A stretch of DNA of 64,000 nt from Mangifera indica (GCF_011075055.1 NC_058145.1:16427894-16491893), one strand, 5' to 3'; shown: positions 12,387 through 23,473, counted from the first letter of the stretch. Notes: generated by a model from the letters alone, not told the origin. Made by a program: numbers and translations.

Positions 12387-13176
12387 AGCCAAAGGATTTA
12401 TTCCCACCCAAGTTTTGATGCATTTCTAAAATCATACTTATGAAGTTTGAAAAACCCATAGTCCGACCTATGGACCAATTATCATTAAAATTTTTTGTTT
12501 GAAATAGGGATAAAATTGTTATTTTATTAATAATATTAAAAAAATATAAAATTCATTACATTTTCTTTCTAAGTTTTAAAAATTAACAACTTCATTACTA
12601 CTTAAAGTTTTCTAACTTTGAAAAGTCACGATTTCCCCCCCAAACCTAAGGTTTTTCTTCACCCTTTCGACCACTATCTCAGAAGCCCACATCCTCTCCT
12701 CTCAACCTTAAAACATTAGTTGACTTACGATGGGATATGAAGGCCTCTTCTCTCCAGATCTTTTTTTCTTTGACGAAGAGACTATCTCAGATCTGTTCGT
12801 CAGAGATGAAGAGGGAAGACATCGATCAATGTTTTAGGATGGAGAGGGGAGGTTATTGGGCATTGGAGATGATAGTTGGAGAAGAGAATAAAAAAACCCT
12901 AGGTTTTGTTGGGGGGGGGGGGGGGGAATATAACTTTTCAAAGTTAGAAAACTTAACTTTAGGTAAGGGTGAAATTGTTAGTTTTTAAAACTTAAGAAAA
13001 AAATGTAATAAATTTTATATATTTTCAATATTATTAATAAAATGACGATTTTACCTTTATCTTTAATAGAAAATTTTAACACTAATTGAGTTATAAGTAG
13101 AACTTTAAATTTTTTAAATTTTATAAATATGACTTTAAAAACATATCAAAACTTAGGTAAAAAATAGCCCTTTACC
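12387..13176. mobile_element. Mutator-like miniature element, 790 bp
   Basis: The element is bounded by a perfect 9-bp TSD, ATTTTAATC, at 12378-12386 and 13177-13185. The terminal inverted repeats are diverged (left AGCCAAAGGATTTATTCCCA; right end TAAAAAATAGCCCTTTACC) but share a CCTAAGTTTTGAT / CCAAGTTTTGAT block. The 9-bp TSD is typical of Mutator-like elements. There is no transposase frame. Confidence 0.8.
12911..12926 (+). repeat. G16 homopolymer
   Basis: Sixteen consecutive G bases lie inside the Mutator-like element at 12387-13176. The tract could form a quadruplex and is a likely site of sequencing length error. Confidence 0.9.
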
Positions 13177-13537
13177 ATTTTAATCTAAAGAGCAATTCTC
13201 ATTTTATTTGAGATGGTTGGTTACATCCGATTAACCCTAATTTTTAATTTTTTAAAAAAATGTTCTTTTCAATAGTTTCCAAATTAATTTTTAATTTTAT
13301 AATGATATATTATTATATAATTAAATGTTATTTTATTTTTAATTTTAAATTATTTAATCATGTTTATGCATAAAGATTGTGAATATAATTTTATTCAATT
13401 ATTTCATACGGCCTGTTTGAGTAGTTTGCTTCCTGATGGGCTCATTTCAACGAAATGGGACCAATGCTATTAAATTCACCAGGTCCCATCTCATTTAATT
13501 CATTTCCGCACTGGTCACACTTGCTTCATTCTTCCTC

Positions 13538-13544
13538 TATAAAT
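13538..13544 (+). promoter_or_regulatory. TATA box of the first nsLTP2 gene
   Basis: TATAAAT within CCTCTATAAATTGAC, 91 bases before the ATG at 13629. The same CCTCTATAAATT context precedes the D gene at 18258. Confidence 0.8.
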
Positions 13545-13628
13545 TGACTACTCAGAACCACTATCTCGTCGCCAACCTCAATCAATTTCTACTCTTAGTA
13601 TCATCAATCAAAGGCTCCTGCATCAATA

Positions 13629-13919
13629 ATGAAGAAGATCAACGCAGCTCTTTTTGCAGTGTTGAGTCTGGTGGTCACACTCTCACTACTTAAGGAAGTG
13701 TATTTGGCAGAAGCAGCATGCAGCGCGACGGAGTTAAGCTCATGTGCACCAGCTTTCACATCGTCGTCGCCACCTTCGGCCGTTTGCTGCAGCAAGCTCA
13801 AGGCGCAGAAGCCGTGCTTCTGTCAGTACTTGAAGGATCCAAATCTGAAGCAATATGTGAGCTCTCCCAATGCTAAGAAAGTTGCCAGTACTTGCGGTGT
13901 CACCTTGCCTAAATGTTAA
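13629..13919 (+). CDS. Type-2 nsLTP, class D (singleton)
   Basis: A 96-residue intronless gene. Residues 1 to about 29 form a signal peptide with a hydrophobic core (LFAVLSLVVTLSLL) and an AEA cleavage motif, so the mature part is about 67 residues, the normal nsLTP2 size. The cysteine pattern is exactly C-X7-C-X13-CC-X8-CFC-X23-C-X6-C, with a hydrophobic residue inside CXC as in other type-2 proteins. The family makes four disulfides around a lipid-binding cavity and acts in the apoplast, where it is linked to cuticle or suberin lipids and defence; the ligand here is unknown. It lies 4.6 kb upstream of the duplicated cluster and is closest to the D genes at 18258 and 48513. Confidence 0.93.
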   Translation: MKKINAALFAVLSLVVTLSLLKEVYLAEAACSATELSSCAPAFTSSSPPSAVCCSKLKAQKPCFCQYLKDPNLKQYVSSPNAKKVASTCGVTLPKC

Positions 13920-14907
13920 ATCAAAGCTTATTATCATAAGCTTATGAACGTGAGTTTTATTATGAATAAATAAGGAGTAATAGTAATAGTAATAGTAAAG
14001 AACGGTGTGTTTTGTTTATCCTTATGTGTACTCCACGTCTCTACTCACGGAGATGAAATAATATTTAACTGTTTTGTGTTTGTTTATTTACTCTTTACTC
14101 TCTCTCTCTCCTTTTTTTTTTTTAATTTTTTTTATAATCGGGTTAAATATTTTATTTTTAATTTAAAATCATTCAATCATATAATAACATATATTAAATA
14201 TATATTTATTTATATATTTAAAATTAATATATATAATTTTATTATTATTTTTTAGATGAAGTAATAATTTAATAACCTTAAAAATGATGAGAGTGACTTC
14301 GGTGAAAAATTAAAACATTGTTTTAAAAATATTTTATGGTACAAAGGGGAGTGTAACCTTAATTAAATGATAGGATTTTATTTATATTTGAGGTAGATTT
14401 ATCTTTGATCAAATTGGTTATTTGTGTTTTGAGATAATATTAATTTTAATATAATATTATGTCATTAGTTATTTAGATGAATACCCATAATTTAATGGTT
14501 AGGTATTGTCTATGACATTATTTATCGAGCCATACACTAAAATCATTAGCTCTTCGTTGAATAGTATAGTTAAGTTTATATTGACACTAACCCTAATAGT
14601 GTCGTAATAGACATACCCTTAAATCTCTTGGGTACACCAATGGCGGATTTTTGCAGCAATCCTTGGGCTCCTTGTGCTACACCGATGCTCAATTGGTGTA
14701 CCAATATTGGGTACACAAGTTGTTTGGCTCTAATTATGCTTCCGCCTGTTTAACAAAGCAAATGGTTGTGCGATTTGTACCTCAGTCTACATCTTGGATC
14801 TAATAATACCAATCATAACAAAACTAGAAAAATCACTCACACAACACAAAAAAGGACACCACGCACCAATAGAGAAATTTGAGGAATCGAGAATACTTAG
14901 AATAACT
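13920..14907. other. AT-rich spacer
   Basis: It contains the 3' UTR of the nsLTP gene with a TAATAG triplet run near 13978-13998, then AT-rich sequence. The 14160-14260 stretch resembles the short miniature elements listed next. No gene was recognised. Confidence 0.5.
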
Positions 14908-15073
14908 AAAATAATAAAATTATGTATACATATATGTGTATGCACATGGATATTTTATGATGTAATTGGATGATTTTAAATTAATGATAAAATAACACTC
15001 AATCATATGATGATACATTTATATATGTATATATATTTATATATCAAAAGTGTCTACATGTAATATTGCTCCA
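14908..15073. mobile_element. Short AT-rich miniature element (about 165 bp family)
   Basis: The left end AATAAAATTATGTATACA and right end TGTAATATTGCTCC are imperfect inverted repeats. The interior has the family motif CAATCATATGATGATACA. The same family recurs at 15098, 15368, 17565 and 29908. The boundaries are approximate. Confidence 0.5.
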
Positions 15074-15097
15074 AAATTAATACATGATAAATTAATA

Positions 15098-15263
15098 AGT
15101 AATATTATGTGTATCTAATTTGGATATACAATTATATACATACTTATATATGTCATTATATGATTAAGTGTTATTTTATTTTTATTTTAAAATTATTCAA
15201 TTATATAATGACATATATAAATATATACATATTTATTATATCTAAAATGAGTATATATAATTT
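15098..15263. mobile_element. Short AT-rich miniature element, second copy
   Basis: It begins near TAATATTATGTGTATCTAA and ends near TGAGTATATATAATTTTATT. The interior contains TCAATTATATAATGACATAT. It is the same family as 14908-15073; the boundaries are approximate. Confidence 0.45.
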
Positions 15264-15367
15264 TATTATAAATAAATGTTTAATTAATTGGAGGAAAAAT
15301 TGCTAGTTAATGTCTTTTGAATATGTTTTTAGATAAAGTTTGAGTCAAAATATCTTAACAAATTAAG

Positions 15368-15540
15368 AGTAATACTATGTTTATATATATATATAAAATT
15401 AGATATCATTTTATCTTTAATTAAAAATTATTTAATTATATAATGACACATATAAATATATATATTTATGTATTTAAAATTGATAAATATATATATTTAT
15501 ATATTTAAAATAGGTATATATCATTTTGTTAAAAAATAAA
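15368..15540. mobile_element. Short AT-rich miniature element, third copy
   Basis: It begins near GAGTAATACTATGTTTAT and contains TTTAATTATATAATGACACA. The right end is degraded into AT repeats. It is assigned to the family by shared motifs only. Confidence 0.4.
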
Positions 15541-15992
15541 ATAAAAAAATAATTTAATTATTTTTGTCACTTTCCTCCTTATCAACCTATAAAACGAAAA
15601 TTAACCCTTAAGATGTTTTTATTGATTATATTCAAAACATATTATAATCTACTAGTTAGTAATGATCGGTATTGATAAATTTTCTGAAAAAGAAAATTAC
15701 TTTTACGATTATCTTAACGTGTGTCCAAAGTATACATCTAAAGAACAATGCAATACAAAAGATTTAACATTATGATGAATCAGAAATTGATTTTTCTTTT
15801 TTTTGGCCTTTTCTGCATGGTACGTATGGAATAAGTAAATCTTCTGCTGATTCAAAGACACTAAGACAAGCTTGTAAACTAAGAAAACCAACCGGAAGAA
15901 AAGGGGTGTTTTCTACAGTTTGGGGTTATGAAAAGACAAGGCAGGTGAGGGTTCATCTCGGAGAAGGTCCAGCTAAATCAGCTTAGAAAATA

Positions 15993-16859
15993 GGGAAAAG
16001 GACTATTTCCCACCCATTTTTTCCCTCATTCTCAAATCTATATTTACGACTGATAAAAAATCTCTTTTTTCACCCATAACTAAACTATCGTCTAATTTTT
16101 TAGTTAGGAATAGGGGTAAAATCGTTATTTTACTATTTAAAACCTTAAAATTTTAAAATTTCACCATTTACCCTTTCCAGGTTTTAAAAACTAACGCCTC
16201 AACCCATCCTCAAAGTTTAAAAAGTTTAGATTTTATCCCTAGGGTTTGTTTTCTTCTCTGGCCACTATTGACAATCGACGCATTCCAGCGATCTCTTATC
16301 TCCGACTATAAAGGATGATGAATCCAGATTTGAAAGAATAGACGAAGGACGACGTTTCATCGTCGTGTCTGGACGACGTGACGAGCGACGAAGGACAACC
16401 AAGCGTCGTCCTTCGTCGTCTGGGTGGAGCGACGAAAAGAGATCTCTTCATCACACTATGTGACAAGAAGATGAAAATCTCTTCTTCGCACCACCGTCTG
16501 GGGGACGACATCAGAAGATGAAGTTGAAGAATGAGGGTGAAACTGCTATTTTTGAAAGTTATTGGGGGCGGCTGCATTTTGAAAAATATGGAAACCCTAG
16601 GTTTAGGGGTGAAAATGTTATTTTTCAAAATTTAAAAACTTTAGGTAAAGATGAAATGTTAGTTTCTAAAATCTAAGGGGGTGAAAAGTAATGAACTTTA
16701 TAACTTTTTAATATAAACAGTAAAATAACGATTTTACCCCTATTTCTAACTGAAAAATTGGACGATAGTTTGGTCATGGGTGGGAAAAAAGTTTTTCATT
16801 TGTCGTGAGTATAAGTTTGAGATTGACCTAAAAAATGGGTGGGAAATAGTCCTTTTCCC
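15993..16859 (-). mobile_element. Intact Mutator-like miniature element, 867 bp
   Basis: The element has perfect 30-bp terminal inverted repeats beginning GGGAAAAGGACTATTTCCCA and a perfect 9-bp TSD, TAGAAAATA, at 15984-15992 and 16860-16868. The inverted similarity continues inward for well over 100 bases. The interior is rich in GACGAAGGA and CGTCGTC words. An open frame on the minus strand (16296-16628) lacks transposase features and is shared with the related copy at 525-1409. The perfect ends suggest this is the youngest copy of its family here. Confidence 0.9.
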
Positions 16860-17051
16860 TAGAAAATATTTGCAGATAAAATTCTAGATGCACCCATAAT
16901 AATATACATGGGTTTATCAATGAGAACAATGTGCGGCCAGTAGCGGCAAATTCATAGATACTACATAAAGGTAAGAATTAAATAAAAATATAAATATAAA
17001 AGATTGATTAAAAATAATAAAATATAAAAATAATCAATATAAGATTTTAAA

Positions 17052-17920
17052 GATTATTTTAATATTTTTAATATATTAAACTATAAATTTGTTGAAACCT
17101 AAAGATATTAAACTATTAATTTATCAATTCAATAGGGATAACTACTCATTATTCAAATCTAATAAGGGGTTAAGTAACCCTCTTTAACCCTTTTAGATTC
17201 GCCGATAATGGCAAAATTTATTTATTATATGCTCCTAACTAAAATAAGGATAGTGTCGGTGAAAAACAAAAATAAAATATATTATTTTATTAACGTTCAA
17301 AATTAGTCATCACAATTTGTGATTTATAGGGTTAAATATGCTTAAATTTTCAAACAAGAAATAGTAAAACATATATATTAAAGGAATTATTTTGATATTT
17401 TTAACATATTAAATTACAAATTTTTTAAAACTTAAAAAGATATTAAACTACTAATTTGTCAATCCAGTGGAGTTAACTACTAATTATTCAAATTCAAGAG
17501 AGGTCAGATAATCATTCTTAACCTTTCCTAGGTCCATTCTGATGGCAAAATTCATTTATTATACAATAAAACTATGTATACATATTTTTGATACATAATT
17601 TGTGTATACAGATGAGATATTATTATGTGATTGGATATTTCTTTATCATATGATGATATGTGTTTTAAAATCACCTAATTACATGACAATATATCACTGT
17701 ATACATGAATTATGTATAAAAAATGAGTACACATAGTATTGCTCTTTATTATATACTCTTAATTAAAATGAGGGCGACTTGGGCGAAAAACAGAAGCAAA
17801 ATGTGTTGTTTCATTAATATTCAAAATTAGTGATCAGAACTTGTGATTTAAAGAGTTAAATATGATTCAATTTTCAAACAAGAAACAGTAAAATATATAT
17901 ATATTAAAGGAATTAAAGAG
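17052..17920. repeat. Local tandem duplication of about 340 bp, second copy interrupted
   Basis: 17052-17384 and 17385-17920 align along their length, with shared words such as TCAAACAAGAAA and GATATTAAACTA. The second copy is longer because it carries the miniature element at 17565-17748. No coding content was seen. Confidence 0.75.
17565..17748. mobile_element. Short miniature element with 9-bp TSD
   Basis: The insertion interrupts the second tandem copy at TTTATTATA, which is present on both sides; the first copy gives the empty site. The ends CAATAAAACTATGTATAC and GTACACATAGTATTGCTC are inverted repeats of each other with mismatches. This defines the ends of the short AT-rich family. 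Confidence 0.75.
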
Positions 17921-18157
17921 TAATTGGATCCCACAAGTGGCTTCATTAGTGGGATGACTATAATTTTTAAGTAATATCATACAAATTACCCTTAAAAACA
18001 CCGAGTGAAAGGTGGTGAGAGATCAAAACAAAAATGTTTAATTTTCAATCCTCATGAAAGATATGATATTGGAAAATTCCACGAAATTAAATGCAAGAAA
18101 TTAGAAAAAACATGATGGAAACAACAATCTAATCTTATTAAATTCATCAGCTTCCTC
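17921..18157. other. Upstream region of the class D gene at 18258
   Basis: This is a non-repeated segment before the TATA box. It ends with CTTCCTCTATAAATTC. No further motif was recognised with confidence. Confidence 0.4.
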
Positions 18158-18164
18158 TATAAAT
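18158..18164 (+). promoter_or_regulatory. TATA box of class D gene
   Basis: TATAAAT, 100 bases before the ATG at 18258. This promoter part is missing from the duplicate gene at 48513. Confidence 0.8.
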
Positions 18165-18257
18165 TCAGAGACGAATTTAGCCAGAAGCACCATCTCCAAG
18201 CTCTTTTATTAATAGATTTCTACTTGTCTTAATATTCACCAATTCAATTCTGAGGCA

Positions 18258-18539
18258 ATGAAGAAGATCAGCGTAGCTCTTATGTTGAGTTTGGTGGTGA
18301 TGGTATTGATTAAGGAAGTGCATCTTGCAGAGGCAGCATGCAACCCAATGGAGTTGACATCATGCGCCTCATCGGTGGGTTCTGCAGGAAAACCGTCGCG
18401 AGCTTGCTGCAGCAAGCTCAGGAAACAGAAGTCATGCCTTTGTGGGTACCTCAAGGACCCAAATCTGAGGAAATATGTCAACCTTCCCGATGCTAGAAAG
18501 GTTCTCGGTGCATGCGGTATTACGTTGCCTAAATGTTAA
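18258..18539 (+). CDS. Type-2 nsLTP, class D
   Basis: A 93-residue secreted nsLTP2. A signal peptide of about 26 residues has the core VALMLSLVVMVLI and ends LAEA. The eight cysteines follow C-X7-C-X13-CC-X8-CLC-X23-C-X6-C. The mature protein is rich in Lys and Arg, as usual for the family. The start is the only ATG that gives a complete signal peptide. It is the left member of the large duplicated block; its partner at 48513 differs at six residues, including VNLPDARKVLGA versus VNIRDARKVAGA. Confidence 0.93.
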   Translation: MKKISVALMLSLVVMVLIKEVHLAEAACNPMELTSCASSVGSAGKPSRACCSKLRKQKSCLCGYLKDPNLRKYVNLPDARKVLGACGITLPKC

Positions 18540-19554
18540 TTAATCGAAGCTTTTTTATTAGCAGTTTATGTTATTAATGAATAAGGAGTATGCATAAAGC
18601 ATGTTATGTTTTCTATACGAATAAAACTATATATATTTATAAATTTTATGAGCTTATTTATGTAAACTGGGATGATAATATATATGTAGAAGGATGATGA
18701 AATTATTTATCTTTTTTTTTTTTAATTTTATTTTAGAATCAATCAATTATATATTGTCATATTAAATTATTTAGATAATACTCTTTTCATACTAAACTTC
18801 TTATCTCTTACTTATATGTGGAGATGAGAATAGGAAAATGGTATGTTGTTTGCATTGTGTATTCCACATCTCTAGTCATGGAGGTAGAAGATGAAATATG
18901 TATACATGTACTAAACTAATTAGTACATGGATTATTGGGTTGTGATTAAATATATGGGTTGGATTATTATGTTCTTATATTTATCCAATCTATCGTAATT
19001 ACAATAATGTATTTTTATATTATATAATTTATAATTACCGATATAAATTAATATATATTTTTAGATAAAAGATGATATAAAAAGGATTTATCTAAAAAAT
19101 CTTAATTTTTAAAGAGGTATTTGTAATATATAATGGTATAACAATTAAAATTTTTTTATTATTTTATTTTTAAAAATATATATCTTACAAATTAAAACGA
19201 TATAATATATAATACACAATTAAAAAGAATTAGTTTTTAATATATTATATAATATATGATCCAACTATCATAATATAATATTTATAAATTATAATACATA
19301 TGTGTAAATTTTTACGTACGATTTTTTATATTTTATTGGCTTGATTTTCGTTATCACATAACCATTATAATTTTCTGCCATAAGTGATATCTAATAAAAT
19401 TTTAAAAGAAAAGTTCTCATTTATTTTAAAATTTTATAAAAATTAAGAATGTTTAAAAATCAATTTAAGTGAACCAACTCACCAAAAAGCCCACAGTAAC
19501 ATGATGTAGGATACTATGAGTTGTGGCCCAATCTTTAGCTTTGAGACAAGGTCT
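18540..19554. other. Spacer between D and A genes
   Basis: AT-rich. It contains the 3' UTR of the D gene and the segment AACGATATAATATATAATAC at about 19196, which marks where the repeat unit begins in other copies. No gene was seen. Confidence 0.5.
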
Positions 19555-19905
19555 TGTCAAAACCCACTATTCGATGGGTCTTGACACGCCACAACATGGC
19601 TCGTTGCATGATGAATTACACCAAATTAGGCATGTCCCAACCCAAACCTATTGTGGCGACAATGCCATAGCTAAACCAAATGCATCTTAATTACTACCCA
19701 AAATGTTTTGGCAGACTCAGAAGATACACCTACCATATATTTCACCACCATTACAAATCCAAAATTTCCTTATTTAACCACTACTCAATGACCAACACTT
19801 GTCCCATGTATAATCACAACAAAAGATACCTTATTTAAAACTCTAAATCTGTTGGTGGGCTCACGGGAATTATTTCAATACCACCATCTCAACCCATCTA
19901 TGAAT
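19555..19905 (+). promoter_or_regulatory. Class A promoter with W-box palindrome and mutated TATA box
   Basis: An inverted repeat (TGTCAAAACCCA at 19555-19566, TGGGTCTTGACA at 19575-19586) contains two TTGAC W-box cores in opposite orientation. The TATA position reads TATGAAT (19899-19905), where the other A copies have TATAAAT. Confidence 0.55.
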
Positions 19906-19976
19906 TCTAGCTTAGTTAAGCTATCTCTCACCTATCAATATAGATAGCAATATTGCAAGCAATTCAATTCAAGAAA

Positions 19977-20279
19977 ATGAGGAGGGTTTGTGGTGATTTC
20001 TTCATGGTGGTGGCCGTGTTGGTTGTTTTGTTGATGGCTTCTAAGGAGGTGTGTGTCATGTCCCAGCAGGGATGCGATATCACGAAGTTGATGCCATGTT
20101 TATCTGCAGTGATAACCCCGGCTCAGCCGACAGAACTTTGTTGCAAGAAATTGGAGAGTCAAACACAATGCTATTGTAAATTCATAAAAGACCCAGCTTT
20201 CAGTCGTTTTGCTATTGCTATCCCTGTAGTAACTCAAAAGTTATCCACTGCGTGTGGTATTAAGATGCCCAAGTGTTGA
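19977..20279 (+). CDS. Type-2 nsLTP, class A (divergent copy)
   Basis: The 100-residue ORF from the ATG at 19977 aligns with the MRRVCG start of the other A genes. An upstream in-frame TTG at 19953 is not a credible start. The signal peptide core is FFMVVAVLVVLLMA. The cysteine pattern is C-X7-C-X13-CC-X8-CYC-X25-C-X6-C: it is two residues longer than usual in the CXC-to-C7 loop (AIAIPVV instead of ATPEV). It also has private changes such as CKKLESQ and KFIKDP. With the altered TATA box, this copy looks the most free to drift, but all eight cysteines are kept. Confidence 0.88.
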   Translation: MRRVCGDFFMVVAVLVVLLMASKEVCVMSQQGCDITKLMPCLSAVITPAQPTELCCKKLESQTQCYCKFIKDPAFSRFAIAIPVVTQKLSTACGIKMPKC

Positions 20280-20504
20280 TCAGTTTCCTGTTCATCAATG
20301 GCAAATCTCAAAGGAATTTATTGTTTTTTAATAATAATATAATATCATCTTTCAATATGAATATTATCATCAATATTATTCTATTAATGTTTTTCTTTAT
20401 AAATTTATAGTGCTAAAAACCGAAAGTATAAATATGTGTAATGCACTCACTATATTCATTTTGCTTTTTATTAATAAAATAAAGAGGAAAATTAATTAAA
20501 ATAA

Positions 20505-21426
20505 GGCTAAAAGACTTATTCCCACCTAAGGTATAGTAAAATCTCAAAGTTCCACCCTTCAACTTTAAAAAATCTAAACACCCACTCATGAATTAAAATC
20601 TGTTAAAATTTTTAGTTAGGCTAAAGGTAAAATCGTTATTTAATAATAATATTTTAAAAATAAAAATTTATATTATTTTATCCATTTAATTTGGAAAGCT
20701 AATAATTTCTCCTAAAATTAAATTTTAAAAATTGACATTTCCCCCTTACCTAGGGTTTCAAATTTTGTCGTTGAATTTTTGACAAACGACGGTCGATCTC
20801 TCTCGCTCCCGAAGACTGCTATCCCTAAATTGATGACGTGTAGATTTGACAAAATTTAGATTAAGAGTCAAAATTCTTCATCTAAACCTTCGTCGTTCAG
20901 ACAAAGTCATTTTCATTTAAATAATGATGATGGTCCAGACGAGAAGTCGTCCTCCTCCGAACAAGCATGACTCCTTGTTTGGACTGTCATCATCATTTAG
21001 ACAAAATTGACTTTGTTTAAACGATAAAAGTCTAGATGAAGAGTTTTAACTCTTTATCTAGATTTTGTTTGGATTTTATCAAATCCATATGTTATCAGTT
21101 AGAGGGAGAAAAGTCACCAAGAGGGAGAGAAATTGGTTGTCATTCATAGGAAATTCGATTGTGAAATTTGAAACCTTAAGTAGGGAAAAAATGTCACTTT
21201 TTAAAACTTAATTTTGGAGAGAAAATTGTTAGTTTTTCAAATTAAGAGGGTAAAATGATATAAACTTTTATTTTCTTAAATATTATTATTAAATAATGAT
21301 TTTATCTTTGACCCTAACTGAAAATTTTAGTAGAATTTAGTTTATCGGTGAATGTTTGAGTTTTTGAAAGTTGAATAGTGGAACTTGGGATTTACTATAC
21401 CTTGGGTGGGAATAAGTCATTTGGCC
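20505..21426. mobile_element. Mutator-like miniature element in the A 3' flank, 922 bp
   Basis: The TSD TTAAAATAA lies at 20496-20504 and 21427-21435. The ends are GGCTAAAAGACTTATTCCCA and its near-perfect inverse. The interior holds CTAGAC and GACGA-type words similar to the other Mutator-like elements. The same insertion at the same site lies behind every A gene (24415, 31780, 39146, 50765, 59871), so it predates the duplications. Confidence 0.9.
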
Positions 21427-21478
21427 TTAAAATAATTATTTTAGGGGAATGCATACAATTTTAGCCAATATACTCTAA

Positions 21479-21957
21479 GGGTCAATTTGGTTGGAAGATT
21501 TAAATATTACTTTAGTAAAATATTTTTTATTACTTCTATTAATTTGTTTGGTTTGTAAAATAATAAAAGATTCCAGTAACTTTTCATTATCGATGGTGAT
21601 GTGATAGATAATATAGAAGTTAATTTGATTATTACTTCTATTTTAAGTATTAAAAGATTCACATGGTAATCTTAATTATTATTACTATTTTATCTTTATT
21701 TATTAATTTTTTAGGATAAAATTACCCTCAATTTTTAATTCAAATAATAAATAATATTAAAAATATTTTGTATACCCATTAATCTTTCATATAATAAATA
21801 AAATAATATATTAATATTTTTTTATTACTTCTAACCAAACACAATAATTATTTATATATACCAAGTTTACCAAACATAGTAATATACTTATATTTAGTAA
21901 TCTTCAAGATAACTTTTCAATTTCAATAATAAAATATTTTTCAAACCAAATGTCTCC
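21479..21957. mobile_element. PIF/Harbinger-like miniature element, 479 bp
   Basis: It is flanked by the trinucleotide TSD TAA (21476-21478, 21958-21960). The ends are GGGTCAATTTGGTTGG on the left and CAAACCAAATGTCTCC on the right, diverged inverted repeats with a shared ATTTGGTT core. TAA TSDs and such termini are characteristic of PIF/Harbinger-type miniature elements. Copies occur in every unit at the same site. Confidence 0.75.
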
Positions 21958-21960
21958 TAA

Positions 21961-22820
21961 GGGGGCGTTTGGTTCAGGGAATGTTTTATTACTAAAAATG
22001 AAAGATTACCATTACGATAGATTACTTGAAAGATTACTGGGTATAAATTATGACTATGTTTGGTTATAATATTATTTATAAATGATTACTGTGTTTGGTT
22101 AGTAGTAATGAATGAATACCAAATATATAATTGACCTAAATACCCTTGAAAAGATTACTGGGTATAAATTAATACTGTGTTTGGTTAGATTAACATTTGT
22201 AATGTTTGAAAATTTTTTTTCTTGTGCATATACTCAAACATTTCTCATATTAATACATATAATTTTTTTTATTGAATTAAATCTCACAGGTCTCTAAATA
22301 TTATACAAAATAAATAAATAACTAACATTTAATCCATCTGAAAGTTGTGAGATTTAATTCAATAAATTAATATTGTGTTTACTAACAAAATGAAAGCTGA
22401 AAGAATTAGACAGTTTATATATATATGTCTTACTTACCAATAAAACCACTAATCAGAAATTGAAATTATGTTAAACACAAAGTTTACAATGTTCCAAAAC
22501 CAAGAACATATAAATTAGTTTACAAGTCACTCCATAACAAATATTACTAACTAACATCAACACAATAAAAGAAAGTATTACAATTAGTTTACAAGTCACT
22601 CCAAAAGGCTGGACATTTTGCAGCTGAAAGGGGCAAGGACAACAAGCCAACAAGATTGGAACCATTTCCACCAGGACGAAAAATTAGAAAGCACCAATTT
22701 TGAAACTTTCATGTAGCCAGTTGTGACAGCTACACAATAGGCTGAACATAACTTTATATGGCACTGGAATGCAGGAGGCAAAGGAGCAATTGGAAATCCT
22801 AGGCTCCAGAGCATAGTAGT
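21961..22820. mobile_element. Truncated Harbinger-like element (left half)
   Basis: It begins GGGGGCGTTTGGTTCAG directly after TAA and matches the first half of the complete 1707-bp element at 52223-53929. It is cut at about 22815-22822 by the rearrangement that starts the next repeat. The minus-strand open frames here (22471-22671, 22596-22814) are shared with the complete copy. Confidence 0.85.
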
Positions 22821-23116
22821 ACATGGATTATTGGGTTATGATTAAATATATGGCTTGGATTATTATGTTCTTATATTTATCCAATCTATCGTAATTACAG
22901 TAATGTATTTTTATATTGTATAATTCATAATTATTGATATAAATTAATATATATTTTTAGATAAAGACTGATATGAAAAAGATTTATCTAAAAAATCTTA
23001 ATTTTTAAAGAGGTATTTGTAATATATAATAATATAACAATTAAAATTTTTTTATTATTTTGTTAATGTTTTATTATTTTATTTTTAAAAAAATATATCT
23101 TACAAATCAAAACGAT
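22821..23116. repeat. Duplicated D-gene downstream flank
   Basis: From TACATGGATTATTGGG onwards, this repeats the segment found about 390 bases downstream of the D gene stop (18926) and again at about 49170. It is AT-rich with no gene. Confidence 0.75.
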
Positions 23117-23473
23117 ATAATATATAATACATAATAAAAAAAATTAGATTTAATTTATTATATAATATGTGATTCAACTATCATAATATAATATTTGTAA
23201 GTTATAATACATATGTATAAATTTTTACATACGGTTTTTCATATTTTATTGGCTTGATTTTCGTTATCACATAACCATTATAATTTTCCGCCATAAGTGA
23301 TATCTAATAAAATTTTAAAAGAAAAGTTCTCATTTATTTTAAAATTTTATAAAAATTAAAAATTTTTAAAAATCAATTTAAGTGAACCAACTCACCAAAA
23401 AGCCCACAGTAACATGATGCAGGATGCTATGAGTTGTGGCCCAATCTTTAGCTTTGAGACAGGGACAGGGTCT

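Larger units (their letters stand above)
18175..22820. repeat. Large duplicated block, left copy (D gene, A gene and truncated Harbinger-like element)
   Basis: This block aligns with 48430-53090: D gene, class A gene, Mutator-like element, 479-bp miniature element and the left half of the Harbinger-like element. It breaks at about 22815-22822, where CATAGTAG joins TACATGGATTATTGGG, a sequence that otherwise lies downstream of the D gene (about 18926 and 49170). Confidence 0.8.

Noticed and set aside
14640..14760. Less AT-rich segment with GGGTACACCAATGG and ATTGGTGTACCAAT
   Set aside because: Looks like a small inverted repeat or gene relic, but too short to assign; no frame of note.
15709..15891. 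60-codon minus-strand frame
   Set aside because: AT-rich spacer with no domain, no conserved partner and no promoter context.
19953..19976. N-terminal extension of the class A gene at 19977
   Set aside because: It would need a TTG start; the ATG at 19977 aligns with the start of all other A genes.
22471..22814. Minus-strand frames with hydrophobic, Cys-rich peptides
   Set aside because: They lie inside the Harbinger-like element, overlap one another in different frames and show no transposase or membrane-protein signature.
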